Origin: Peptoniphilus sp.
GTDB lineage: Bacteria; Bacillota; Clostridia; Tissierellales; Peptoniphilaceae
Assembly: GCF_022767005.1 (NCBI RefSeq)
Contig: NZ_JALEOV010000103.1
Span: 1 to 64,000, forward strand
Reading direction: 5' to 3'
DNA: 64,000 bases
A program made the position numbers and the translations under genes. Below are positions 8,433 through 16,105 of the stretch, piece after piece. Each line of letters starts with the position of its first letter. Within the stretch, counting starts at the first letter, position 1. The notes below the pieces were generated by a model, which saw only the letters and a program-made list of their open reading frames with translations, was not told the origin of the DNA and made no database searches.

Positions 8433-10677
8433 AATTTTCCCTCGCTACAATATATAGTAAAGTTGTGTTTAAAATTATTAGCAAAATATAAAATCTTAAA
8501 TCTACTTCTTCCTTTTTTGTGTCAATTCTAAGATTGTAACCTTGCATTTTTAAATCCACTTCGCCGTCTTTTGCAGTAACATAATATATGATACCATGTT
8601 TTTCCAAATTCTGTATCACTTCTTGATGTGGATGACCATAGGAATTGTCGACTCCTGCTGAAATTATGGCAATTTTTGGCTTTGTTTTGTACAAAAATTC
8701 ATTTGAGGTTGAAGTTTTTGAACCATGATGGGCAACCTTTAAAATATCAATTTTACTATTTATTTTCTTTTCACCTTGTTCTGAAATATCGCCAGTAAAA
8801 AGTGTCCTAAAACCTCTATGATTTATTAACAATACCATTGAATTATCATTTTCATATTCGCTATTTAAAACATCGCTTATTACTTCAATAGTTGTATCTT
8901 TGGAAATTTTTATAATGTCGCCCTTTTCTAGCATTGTAACCTTAGAAAATTTTTTTGCATCTTCTAAAATTTTTGGATCTTCTGGCAAGTGATTTATATA
9001 TACATTTTTTACATTATATTTTTTTACGAGTTTACTCAAGTTACCAGCGTGGTCTTCGTCAAAGTGAGATAAAAATATTCCGTCGATTTTTGAAATTCCT
9101 CTCACCTTTAAAGTTGGAAATAAAAACTTTTCTGCAATTTTATTTTCAAATCTCGCCCCGCCAGTGTCTATTAAATAATTTTTATCGCGAAAACTGATTA
9201 ATGTTGAGTCCCCTTGGTCTACGTAAAGATGACATTCTTTGTATGTATTGTAATCCTCAAATATTCCTAAAGATGTTGCTACAAAAAATATTACCATATA
9301 AATTTCAATTATTTTAATATTTGGCACAATAATTTCTTTTAACTTATGTCTATATAAAATTAATATAAGTAAAATGTAGTATATAAAAATGTACTCAAAT
9401 TTAAAAGCCCTCAGTGAAAGGAAAAAACTTCCCTTTGAAACAAATAAACTTTCCAAGCCATAAGTTGCATTCATTAAAATATTTAAAATTTTGCCAAGTA
9501 ATCTCGGTAAAATGCCCACACCTAGAAGAAAACCAAGAGAAATTATAATTGAATAAATTGGCACTATCACTAAATTTGTGATAAAAACCAAAATAGAAAA
9601 GCCGTCGAAATAATAATTTATTATTGGAAAAAGTGAAATTAATGCAGATGCTGTTCCCAAAATTGATCTTTTTATAATTCCACTGCCAGCCACCCTATTA
9701 TTTAACGCTGGATAGACAAAAACTAATCCAAAAATTGCACCGTAGGACATAATCATTGAAATTGAATAAATTGCCATGGGATTAATAAATAAAATTATGG
9801 ACAAACTTAGAAAATAAATTTTTTTCACGTCTAAGTCTTTTTTTAAATAGATATTTCCCTTGTACAAAAGGAAAAATAAAAAGGCACGCAGAGCCGAAAT
9901 TGGAGCACCAATAGTAATTATGTAAAAAAGTATTGCTATTGTAACTACTAAATCTGTGAGTTTCCTATCTTTAATAAGCTTCTTTGTTATGCTTTCTAAA
10001 AAAATAACGAGAACGCCAATGTGAAGACCTGACACAGCCAAGATGTGACTAATGCCAAGATTATTAAATCTATCTCTATCTCCCTCTCCCATTAAAGATT
10101 TATCGGCAAGGACAATTGAAGACATTAAATTTGAATTTCTCTCATCTAAATTTTCTGAATAAAATTTTTTTGCCCTATCAATACAAAAATTTGAAAATCT
10201 ATAAAAAGCATTTGGTTCAGAAATCTTTTTATAACTTTTTATATTTCCAATAGAGTAAATTCCTTGAGCCTTGTTGTTTTTTTCAAAATCAAAAGTTCCA
10301 TAATTCATCGCAGGAAGTGGCGAACTAAATTTTCCAAAAATTTTATAATTTGCTCCACGTTCTAGCTTTTCGTAGACCAAAATTTTTGTCCTAAGGTTTT
10401 TACCCCTTATGGAATTTGTTTTAAGTACAGATTTATTTTCATTTGAAGAAATAACTGTTCCTGTTACTTCGCCAGTAAAATCTTTTATTTTATAATCTCT
10501 AAAACTAAAATTTATGTAAACTGCACAAATTATGAGAGGAAATAAAAATAATTTTATATCTTCTTTTTGCGTTACAATAACAAGGGCTAAAGCCAAAAAA
10601 AAGATTGCCTTTATTAAACTTATTTTAATAAAAATTGAAAGTAAAATTCCCAAAAAAATTGTTCCAAATAAATACAT
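8404..10677 (-). CDS. comEC: ComEC/Rec2 DNA uptake channel protein
   Basis: Polytopic membrane protein that forms the channel for single-stranded DNA entry in natural transformation. N-terminal hydrophobic segments precede a DUF4131-like soluble region. The competence core includes the signature GISHILAVSGLHIGVL (residues ~205-220) and several membrane helices. A C-terminal metallo-beta-lactamase-like domain carries DQGDSTLI, LSHFDEDHAGN, LFTGDISEQ and KVAHHGSKTS. ATG at 10677 has AAGGGGTG upstream, giving 757 residues; an in-frame GTG lies six bases earlier. Unusually, after the nuclease-like domain the protein continues with a charged linker and another hydrophobic stretch (DLRFYILLIILNTTLLYIVA), and this tail overlaps holA. 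Confidence 0.95.
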   Translation of the reverse strand: MYLFGTIFLGILLSIFIKISLIKAIFFLALALVIVTQKEDIKLFLFPLIICAVYINFSFRDYKIKDFTGEVTGTVISSNENKSVLKTNSIRGKNLRTKILVYEKLERGANYKIFGKFSSPLPAMNYGTFDFEKNNKAQGIYSIGNIKSYKKISEPNAFYRFSNFCIDRAKKFYSENLDERNSNLMSSIVLADKSLMGEGDRDRFNNLGISHILAVSGLHIGVLVIFLESITKKLIKDRKLTDLVVTIAILFYIITIGAPISALRAFLFFLLYKGNIYLKKDLDVKKIYFLSLSIILFINPMAIYSISMIMSYGAIFGLVFVYPALNNRVAGSGIIKRSILGTASALISLFPIINYYFDGFSILVFITNLVIVPIYSIIISLGFLLGVGILPRLLGKILNILMNATYGLESLFVSKGSFFLSLRAFKFEYIFIYYILLILILYRHKLKEIIVPNIKIIEIYMVIFFVATSLGIFEDYNTYKECHLYVDQGDSTLISFRDKNYLIDTGGARFENKIAEKFLFPTLKVRGISKIDGIFLSHFDEDHAGNLSKLVKKYNVKNVYINHLPEDPKILEDAKKFSKVTMLEKGDIIKISKDTTIEVISDVLNSEYENDNSMVLLINHRGFRTLFTGDISEQGEKKINSKIDILKVAHHGSKTSTSNEFLYKTKPKIAIISAGVDNSYGHPHQEVIQNLEKHGIIYYVTAKDGEVDLKMQGYNLRIDTKKEEVDLRFYILLIILNTTLLYIVARENYELQTNLQR

Positions 10678-10710
10678 AGGCACCCCTTCTTATTATATAT
10701 CTTTTTAAAG

Positions 10711-10722
10711 CGTGAAGTCACG
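10711..10722. promoter_or_regulatory. Palindrome in the comEC/10753 divergent region
   Basis: CGTGA-AG-TCACG, a perfect 5-bp inverted repeat in the 69-base space between comEC and the divergent gene at 10753. It lies just upstream of TATGATAAT, a likely -10 region for the plus-strand gene. Operator function is a guess from position. Confidence 0.35.
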
Positions 10723-10752
10723 AAATATGATAATATATTATAGGAGGTAATT

Positions 10753-12213
10753 ATGAATTCGAAATACAAAAATCCTTACAAAAAAAATTATAAATTAAAA
10801 ATTATTGATAAAATAAATCGAAATGGAATTACTTATGGAAAGCTTGAAGATGCACCTTTCTTCACTGGAAGCGAAAATCTTTTAGCTGATGAAATTAAAA
10901 TAAACGGAGAAAAACCCCTATTTTTATCTGGCAATAAAAATTACTTTAAAGTTGATGAAAACAAAGATGAAATTGAAATTGAAATAAACTGGAAAACTAG
11001 ACTTCTTTTGATGCAAGAAAATCTTGGCAATGCACTAATAAGATATTTCCTTACAAGTAATACCAATTCAGAAATTTTAAATTACAAAGTTGGAATAAAC
11101 TCTTCTTACATAGATGTGAACGCAAAAGATTTTAAATTTATGACTGTAAAAAATATTGAATCTCTTGCAAATTATGCAGTCTTCTCTAATTTAGCAATTG
11201 AAAATTTTGATGATTATTTGTCAATTGAAAGACTTGCAAAAATTTCTTATGAAGGTCCTGCACTAAAAAGAACTGGTGAAATTGGAATGATCCTTATTTC
11301 TTCAGTTGACAAGGTAAATTCTGCAATTAGACTTACAATTGTGTCAGGTGAAAATGCCTACAAACTTGCAAGAAATTCCATCAATACTCTTGAAAATATG
11401 AAGATGTACCTAAATAGCGATAGCATTGAAAATGTGTTTTCTGATGTAAAAAAACTTAAATCTACTGGATTAATTAATGCACCAAAAATTTCAGCCGATG
11501 AAACCTCTTTTCAAAATAAAAATGACGTTAAAACAAAAGCTGAAGGGAACGTACAAAATTGTAATTCAAAAAAATTTGAGAATAATGAACAAGGGGAAAA
11601 TGAATTATCTTCAAAAGAAAATTTAAAATTTGAAGAAAGCAAAATAGATTTAGAAAAATTTAAATTTAAACCAATGCCTAAAAAAGAATTTTTTGTAAAA
11701 TCAGAAAATTCTAAGGAAGAAATAAAAAATGATGAAGTTAAAAATTATTCCCAAACCCAAAAAATTTTAGAAAGAGAAAAAATTTCTAATCCAGATGAAA
11801 ATAAAGTACCCTCAAAAATTGATTTAGATAAAGGTAAGGAAAAATCCCCTCTTTTTTATCAAGCAGTAGAAAGCTTTAAGCGATTTGCCACAGATGTCAC
11901 TGGAATAAACTATATTTACAAAGTTCTTAACGATGTCAACTTAAAGGAACTCCGTGAAATTTCAAATTATATTTTAAAGGAAGACAATTTTATACAAATT
12001 TACGGATTAAAAAATGGAAATAGGTCAAAAGTAATAATACTTCGCTCACAAAATTTGAATTTTGACCTAAAGAAAATTTATAAAAAATTAGAAGATCATT
12101 TTGAATTTACTGGAACTGGCAATATGTACACTCTTGATTTGGAATGTAGGGAAAGTGATATGATAAGAATTATGGAGAGCTTTTTAATTGAAATTAAAAG
12201 ATACGCAAAATAA
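10753..12213 (+). CDS. AlaX/AlaRS editing-domain homologue without metal ligands
   Basis: The sequence follows the layout of long alanyl-tRNA editing proteins (AlaX-L, the C-terminal half of AlaRS). An N-terminal barrel (~15-80) is followed by an editing domain (~80-200) in which LLLMQENLGNALI takes the place of LMQQHTGQHLL and ISYEGPALKRTGEIGMI takes the place of the CxxxH loop before RTGEIG. A DHHA1-like C-terminal domain (~375-486) closes the protein. The four zinc ligands of active editing domains are replaced: N90 and A94 for the two His, Y166 for Cys and A170 for His. Residues ~240-370 form a Lys/Glu/Asn-rich, low-complexity linker. It is a single gene, with AGGAGG before the ATG and a terminator behind. 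Deacylase activity is therefore doubtful; tRNA binding or an unrelated role is possible. The homology is my pattern match, not a database result. Confidence 0.7.
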   Translation: MNSKYKNPYKKNYKLKIIDKINRNGITYGKLEDAPFFTGSENLLADEIKINGEKPLFLSGNKNYFKVDENKDEIEIEINWKTRLLLMQENLGNALIRYFLTSNTNSEILNYKVGINSSYIDVNAKDFKFMTVKNIESLANYAVFSNLAIENFDDYLSIERLAKISYEGPALKRTGEIGMILISSVDKVNSAIRLTIVSGENAYKLARNSINTLENMKMYLNSDSIENVFSDVKKLKSTGLINAPKISADETSFQNKNDVKTKAEGNVQNCNSKKFENNEQGENELSSKENLKFEESKIDLEKFKFKPMPKKEFFVKSENSKEEIKNDEVKNYSQTQKILEREKISNPDENKVPSKIDLDKGKEKSPLFYQAVESFKRFATDVTGINYIYKVLNDVNLKELREISNYILKEDNFIQIYGLKNGNRSKVIILRSQNLNFDLKKIYKKLEDHFEFTGTGNMYTLDLECRESDMIRIMESFLIEIKRYAK

Positions 12214-12230
12214 ATTAAGCTTAGAAAGCA

Positions 12231-12267
12231 AAAAGGGCTGAGGGAATATTTCCCGCAGTCCTTTTTT
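12231..12267. terminator. Bidirectional terminator
   Basis: AAAAGGGCTG and GCAGTCCTTTT, with an inner GGGAA/TTCCC, form a nearly continuous stem with A/T runs on both sides. It serves the converging genes at 10753 and 12266. Confidence 0.85.
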
Positions 12268-12820
12268 AATAATATTTTTCATTTATATAGTGATCTATAA
12301 TTGATGTCTTCATTTTGCTGTCAAAAATATTTTCATCTTTTAGAATTCTCAAAAGCCAAGGAGCCTTTGAGTGAAAGATTGCCTCTTTCTTGTCCTCTAA
12401 AACTATTTCATAAAGTACATTTCTAAGTGCCTTTGATTGACACTTAATATAATAAGCCTTAGTATTTCTAAAATCTTGGATCTTTAAAATATTTAAGACA
12501 GATTTGTCTTTAAGTTGATAATATTTATTTGTTAAATTTAAATAATAATTATAGTACTTTGAATGTTTTTTTGTATTCCTGACATCTTTGGAAAGAGCTC
12601 TATAATACTTTGCCATTACATTGTAATACTGATAATTGTACATTCCCTTTTCATAGGAATCTACTTTAATGTAAGGCCTTGCATTTCTTAGAGCAAAATA
12701 ATCAAAATTTTTTTGCAAAAATTCTCTCTTAGAGATGTCGCCATTTGTGTATTGCATTATGAGAAAGGATCTGTGCTCAAAAAAATCTTCAAAAAGTCCC
12801 TTCTTTTTATTAACTTCCAC
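12266..12820 (-). CDS. Tyrosine- and lysine-rich protein of unknown function (possibly DUF6648)
   Basis: A 184-residue soluble protein without signal peptide or membrane helices. It is rich in Tyr, Asn and Lys and looks all-helical. Striking segments are YTNGDISKREFLQKNFDYFA (22-45) and YEKGMYNYQYYNVMAKYYRA (~56-75). The pattern recalls a clostridial family I remember as DUF6648, but I cannot confirm it. No catalytic motif is visible. The start is GTG (12820) with a weak GGTG site. It is last in an apparent unit with the radical SAM protein, the P-loop protein and the small membrane peptide upstream. Function unknown. Confidence 0.75.
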   Translation of the reverse strand: MEVNKKKGLFEDFFEHRSFLIMQYTNGDISKREFLQKNFDYFALRNARPYIKVDSYEKGMYNYQYYNVMAKYYRALSKDVRNTKKHSKYYNYYLNLTNKYYQLKDKSVLNILKIQDFRNTKAYYIKCQSKALRNVLYEIVLEDKKEAIFHSKAPWLLRILKDENIFDSKMKTSIIDHYINEKYY

Positions 12821-12829
12821 GAAGCACCA

Positions 12830-12913
12830 TTAAATTACACTTAGAACTATTGGAATTACCATGGCAATAATAAGTAATAATGCAATAATCCTAACCACTG
12901 TTTTTCTATCCAC
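12830..12913 (-). CDS. 27-residue single-pass membrane peptide
   Basis: Small open frame of 27 codons starting GTG at 12913. The product is DRKTVVR followed by an uninterrupted hydrophobic run (IIALLLIIAMVIPIVL) and SVI: a short basic head and one transmembrane helix. AAGGTG sits six bases upstream of the GTG and overlaps the stop codon of the preceding P-loop gene, as expected for translational coupling. It fills what would otherwise be an empty 100-base gap. Short membrane proteins of this shape are common in Firmicutes; function unknown. Confidence 0.6.
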   Translation of the reverse strand: MDRKTVVRIIALLLIIAMVIPIVLSVI

Positions 12914-12923
12914 TTATAACACC

Positions 12924-13349
12924 TTATTTACCAGTTACTTCTAGACAATTATCTTTTAGAGATTCAGGCATATCTTCTTTTAGATAATCAACATTGATGT
13001 AGATTTCTTTGTTTTCTGCATCAGGAATTTTAGAAACTTTATTGTATAAATGTTCTAAATCTTCAATATTTAGTTTCAATACTTTGTAGATTCCGTCAAC
13101 ATAAATTTTGTGTAAATCATAATCCATTGCAAAAAGTCCGCAAATGAATCCATAAAAACTATCAATAGAATTTAATCTGTATTCAGTTGCATTGATAAGT
13201 CTTACATTGTAATCTAAACTGAAGATGTGATCGTCGTCAACTTCTACGAAAGCAATATTTCCATCGCCCTTTTTCATATCATCATTTGCGTTGTTGATTA
13301 ACCATCTTGTCTTTCCAGAGCCTTTGCTCCCTAAAATATACTTTATCAT
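12924..13349 (-). CDS. Small P-loop protein of unknown function
   Basis: A 141-residue protein with a Walker A motif at the very N-terminus (MIKYILGSKGSGKTRWLIN, P-loop residues 7-15). A possible Walker B-like hydrophobic strand ending in Asp follows (HKIYVDGIYKV). It is too short for a full ABC or AAA domain and shows no partner domain. The ATG overlaps the stop of the radical SAM gene by four bases, so the two are almost certainly translated together. It is acidic overall and cytoplasmic. It may be a nucleotide-binding accessory protein; the substrate cannot be inferred. Confidence 0.8.
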   Translation of the reverse strand: MIKYILGSKGSGKTRWLINNANDDMKKGDGNIAFVEVDDDHIFSLDYNVRLINATEYRLNSIDSFYGFICGLFAMDYDLHKIYVDGIYKVLKLNIEDLEHLYNKVSKIPDAENKEIYINVDYLKEDMPESLKDNCLEVTGK

Positions 13350-14254
13350 AGTATTTCTCCTTTCACTAGATCACCTTGATTGTATCCATTTTCATGCATA
13401 ACATCTATAATATCATCTCTAATTTTCCACCATGATGTATTCCAATTGCAAAAAAGAGAATCTTCATAAGGTGCTCTTCCTATTATTCTTTCCACTATTA
13501 TATCATCTTTAAGATTTCTTAAAAAGAGTATAACTTTTTTCTTGTAATCATCTAAAGAAATAGGATTTATTTGTCCGCGTTGATACATCTTTCCAAGTGC
13601 AGTGTCCTTTAAGATATAAAGGGCATGAATCTTAACTTCGTCTATGCCAAGGACATTTAATATTTTTGCACATTCAATAATGTCTAAATCGTCATCCCAA
13701 GGAATTCCAATTATTATATGAGTACAAACATTTAAGTTCCTTCTTTTTAATTTTAATGCAGCATCTATAAATTCAGAAAGACCATGTCCTCTATTTAATT
13801 TTTTCAGACTGTGATAATTTGGCGTCTGAAGACCAACTTCAACTGTTACAAAATAATTTTTCCCTAATTCTTCCAAATAATCTAAATGCTTTTTTGGAAG
13901 ATAATCAGGTCTTGTGGATATACTTACGCCAACTACATCTTCTATGAGAGCTTCTTCGATAACTCTTTTAAATTCATCAAAGGGCATATAGGTATTGGTA
14001 AAATTTTGAAAGTAGGCAATAAATTTATTTGCCTTATATTTATTTTTTATGTGGTCTTTATTTTTCAAAAGTTGCTCCCTAACAGTTCCAAAATTATTTT
14101 CAAAACTGCCGCCTTCTTCACCACAAAAAATACAACCGCCAACTCCACAAGTACCGTCTCTATTGGGGCAAGTTAAATCAAGTTTTACGGGAAGTTTGTA
14201 GACTTTTTCGCCAAACTTTTCCCTTAAAAAATCAGAATATTTTCTGTAAACCAT
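13346..14254 (-). CDS. TIGR01212-family radical SAM protein (YhcC-like)
   Basis: Radical SAM protein of the YhcC/TIGR01212 family, function not established. The cluster-binding region is CPNRDGTCGVGGCIFCGEEG (~residues 29-48), a spaced-out Cys pattern typical of this family rather than a plain CxxxCxxC. GVSISTRPDYL, VEVGLQTPNYHSLKKLNRGH and THIIIGIPWDDD follow, matching SAM-binding positions of the half-barrel. The C-terminus contains FCNWNTSWWKIRDDI. 302 residues is normal for the family. It lies eight bases after DUF1292 and overlaps the P-loop gene. Confidence 0.88.
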   Translation of the reverse strand: MVYRKYSDFLREKFGEKVYKLPVKLDLTCPNRDGTCGVGGCIFCGEEGGSFENNFGTVREQLLKNKDHIKNKYKANKFIAYFQNFTNTYMPFDEFKRVIEEALIEDVVGVSISTRPDYLPKKHLDYLEELGKNYFVTVEVGLQTPNYHSLKKLNRGHGLSEFIDAALKLKRRNLNVCTHIIIGIPWDDDLDIIECAKILNVLGIDEVKIHALYILKDTALGKMYQRGQINPISLDDYKKKVILFLRNLKDDIIVERIIGRAPYEDSLFCNWNTSWWKIRDDIIDVMHENGYNQGDLVKGEIL

Positions 14255-14262
14255 TTAGGAAA

Positions 14263-14589
14263 TTATTCTTCTTCCTCATCATCAAAAATTTCTTCAAAAG
14301 TTTTTGAAACTTTTTCAAATTCTTCTTCAGATTCAATTATGTCAAGTTCAACTTCTTCTTCGTCAATTTCTTTGTACTTATAAAGAAATACATCTTCTCC
14401 ATCTTCTTTATCTTCAGGAATAAGAGCAATGTATTCATTATCTTCACATTCAAATATTCCAAGAACTATACACACCATCTCACTGTCATCATCTAGTGTA
14501 AGTGTAATAGTTTGGTAACCTTCCTCGTGATCGCAACCACAATCGCAGTTTTCGTCGTGTTCATGTAAGTTTTTTTCTTCGTTATTCAT
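14263..14589 (-). CDS. DUF1292 protein with Cys/His-rich N-terminus
   Basis: A very acidic 108-residue protein of the DUF1292 (YrzB-like) family, recognisable by QTITLTLDDDSEMVCIVLGI and YIALIPEDKEDGEDVFLYKY. The N-terminal 24 residues hold a compact potential metal-binding patch, HEHDENCDCGCDHEEG, with three Cys and three His. Such patches occur in some DUF1292 members, but their metal is not known to me. GGAGGAAAT precedes the ATG. It sits between pepD (13 bases) and the radical SAM gene in one strand block. Confidence 0.88.
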   Translation of the reverse strand: MNNEEKNLHEHDENCDCGCDHEEGYQTITLTLDDDSEMVCIVLGIFECEDNEYIALIPEDKEDGEDVFLYKYKEIDEEEVELDIIESEEEFEKVSKTFEEIFDDEEEE

Positions 14590-14602
14590 ATTTCCTCCAA
14601 AT

Positions 14603-16057
14603 TTATTTTAATTTTTCTAGTATTCTTAATAAGAAATCAAATACTCTTTCAGTTGACGAAATTGAAAGGTGTTCGCCAGGTGCGTGAACTCCCTTCATAT
14701 TAGGTCCAATTGAAAGCATATCGATATCGCCAATTGTTTCGACAAACATTCCACATTCAAGTCCTGCGTGAATTGCTTCTAGTTTAAATTCTTTACCACT
14801 TACTTCTTTGTAAGCTTCTTTTGCAACTTCACGTAGTGGGGAATTTTCTTTGTACTCCCATGCTGGATACTTTGTCGTGACTTCTATTTCTGCGCCAAGA
14901 CTATCAGCTGCAATTTTATTTACAAGTCCAATATATTCTTTAGAAGACTGGACAGAAGATCTAATGTTAGAAATAATATTTATAGATTCTTCTTTATCTT
15001 CAATTACTCCAACATTCACAGAAGTCTCTACTAATCCGTGAATATTTTTACTCATAGCAATTACGCCATTAGGAAGTATGTTTAATAGACTTAAAATTTT
15101 ATTTTTTAATTCATCAGTAAAGGCTTTTTCTGAATTGACCTTTGTTTTTTCAAAATTTAACCTTACATCAGGATCAACTTTTCCAAGTTCTGTAACGAAA
15201 TGAGAATTAAGTTCCACGATTATGTCTTGAATTTTTTTGATATCTTCTTCTTTTATTGCAACTATTGCCTTTGCATATCTTGGAATTGCATTAGGTTTTG
15301 CTCCGCCTTCAATTTCAACTAAGTCTCCGTCAACTTTTTCAAAAATTTTGTAAAGACTTCTTCCCAAAATTTTTATTGCGTTGCCTAAACCAACTTGAAT
15401 TTCTTGACCAGAGTGTCCTCCTCTTAATCCATTTACAATTATTTCGTATATCGTTTTTTCTTTGTCTAATTTCTTGAATTCTTTTTTAAATTTTATAAGA
15501 TCTCTTTCTGCACCAGCACATGAAATACATCCCACACCTTCAGTTTCTGAATCGAGGTTTAAAAGTCTTTTTGACGTAACCATTCCCTTTTCAAGATTGG
15601 CTGCACCAGTCATTCCACTTTCTTCGTTAACTGTGAAAAGTGCTTCTATCTTTGGATGTTTATACTCCTTTGACTCTAAAAGAGCAAGTATCATGGCAAC
15701 AGCAATTCCATTGTCTGCACCAAGAGTTGTATCGTGAGCGACAATAAAATCGCCATCTATTTCATACTTTATTGCATCCTTGGAAAAATCAATTATACAT
15801 TCAGGAGTTTTTTCACAAACCATGTCCATATGACCTTGCAAAATTATGCTGTCAACGTCTTCATAGCCCTTTGTTGCTTCTTTTATAATAACAACATTTC
15901 CTATCTTATCAGTTTTATATTCTAAATTATGTTCTTTTGCAAATTCAATTAAGTAATTTCTAATTTTTTCTTCTTCAAAGGAACATCTTGGGATTTTTGT
16001 CAATTTATCAAAATAATAAAAAATTCTATTATCCAACAAGGTATTCATATCTTTCAT
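14603..16057 (-). CDS. pepD: Aminoacyl-histidine dipeptidase (M20C, PepD)
   Basis: Zinc dipeptidase of clan MH that hydrolyses Xaa-His and other dipeptides in the cytoplasm. M20 metal-site motifs are visible: LQGHMDMVCEK (His and Asp), ADNGIAVAM, VNEESGMTGA (catalytic Glu plus Glu ligand), NLDSETEGVGCISCAGA and, near the end, AIHAGLECGMF with VHAPGEHLSISS. The 484-residue length fits M20C. The start is ATG at 16057, five bases after AGGAGG; a second in-frame ATG (16048) is less well placed. It feeds amino-acid catabolism, matching the peptide and amino-acid transporters elsewhere in the window. Confidence 0.95.
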   Translation of the reverse strand: MKDMNTLLDNRIFYYFDKLTKIPRCSFEEEKIRNYLIEFAKEHNLEYKTDKIGNVVIIKEATKGYEDVDSIILQGHMDMVCEKTPECIIDFSKDAIKYEIDGDFIVAHDTTLGADNGIAVAMILALLESKEYKHPKIEALFTVNEESGMTGAANLEKGMVTSKRLLNLDSETEGVGCISCAGAERDLIKFKKEFKKLDKEKTIYEIIVNGLRGGHSGQEIQVGLGNAIKILGRSLYKIFEKVDGDLVEIEGGAKPNAIPRYAKAIVAIKEEDIKKIQDIIVELNSHFVTELGKVDPDVRLNFEKTKVNSEKAFTDELKNKILSLLNILPNGVIAMSKNIHGLVETSVNVGVIEDKEESINIISNIRSSVQSSKEYIGLVNKIAADSLGAEIEVTTKYPAWEYKENSPLREVAKEAYKEVSGKEFKLEAIHAGLECGMFVETIGDIDMLSIGPNMKGVHAPGEHLSISSTERVFDFLLRILEKLK

Positions 16058-16105
16058 TTTAACCTCCTAGTTACATTATACATAAGTGTAAAGGATATTT
16101 ATAGC

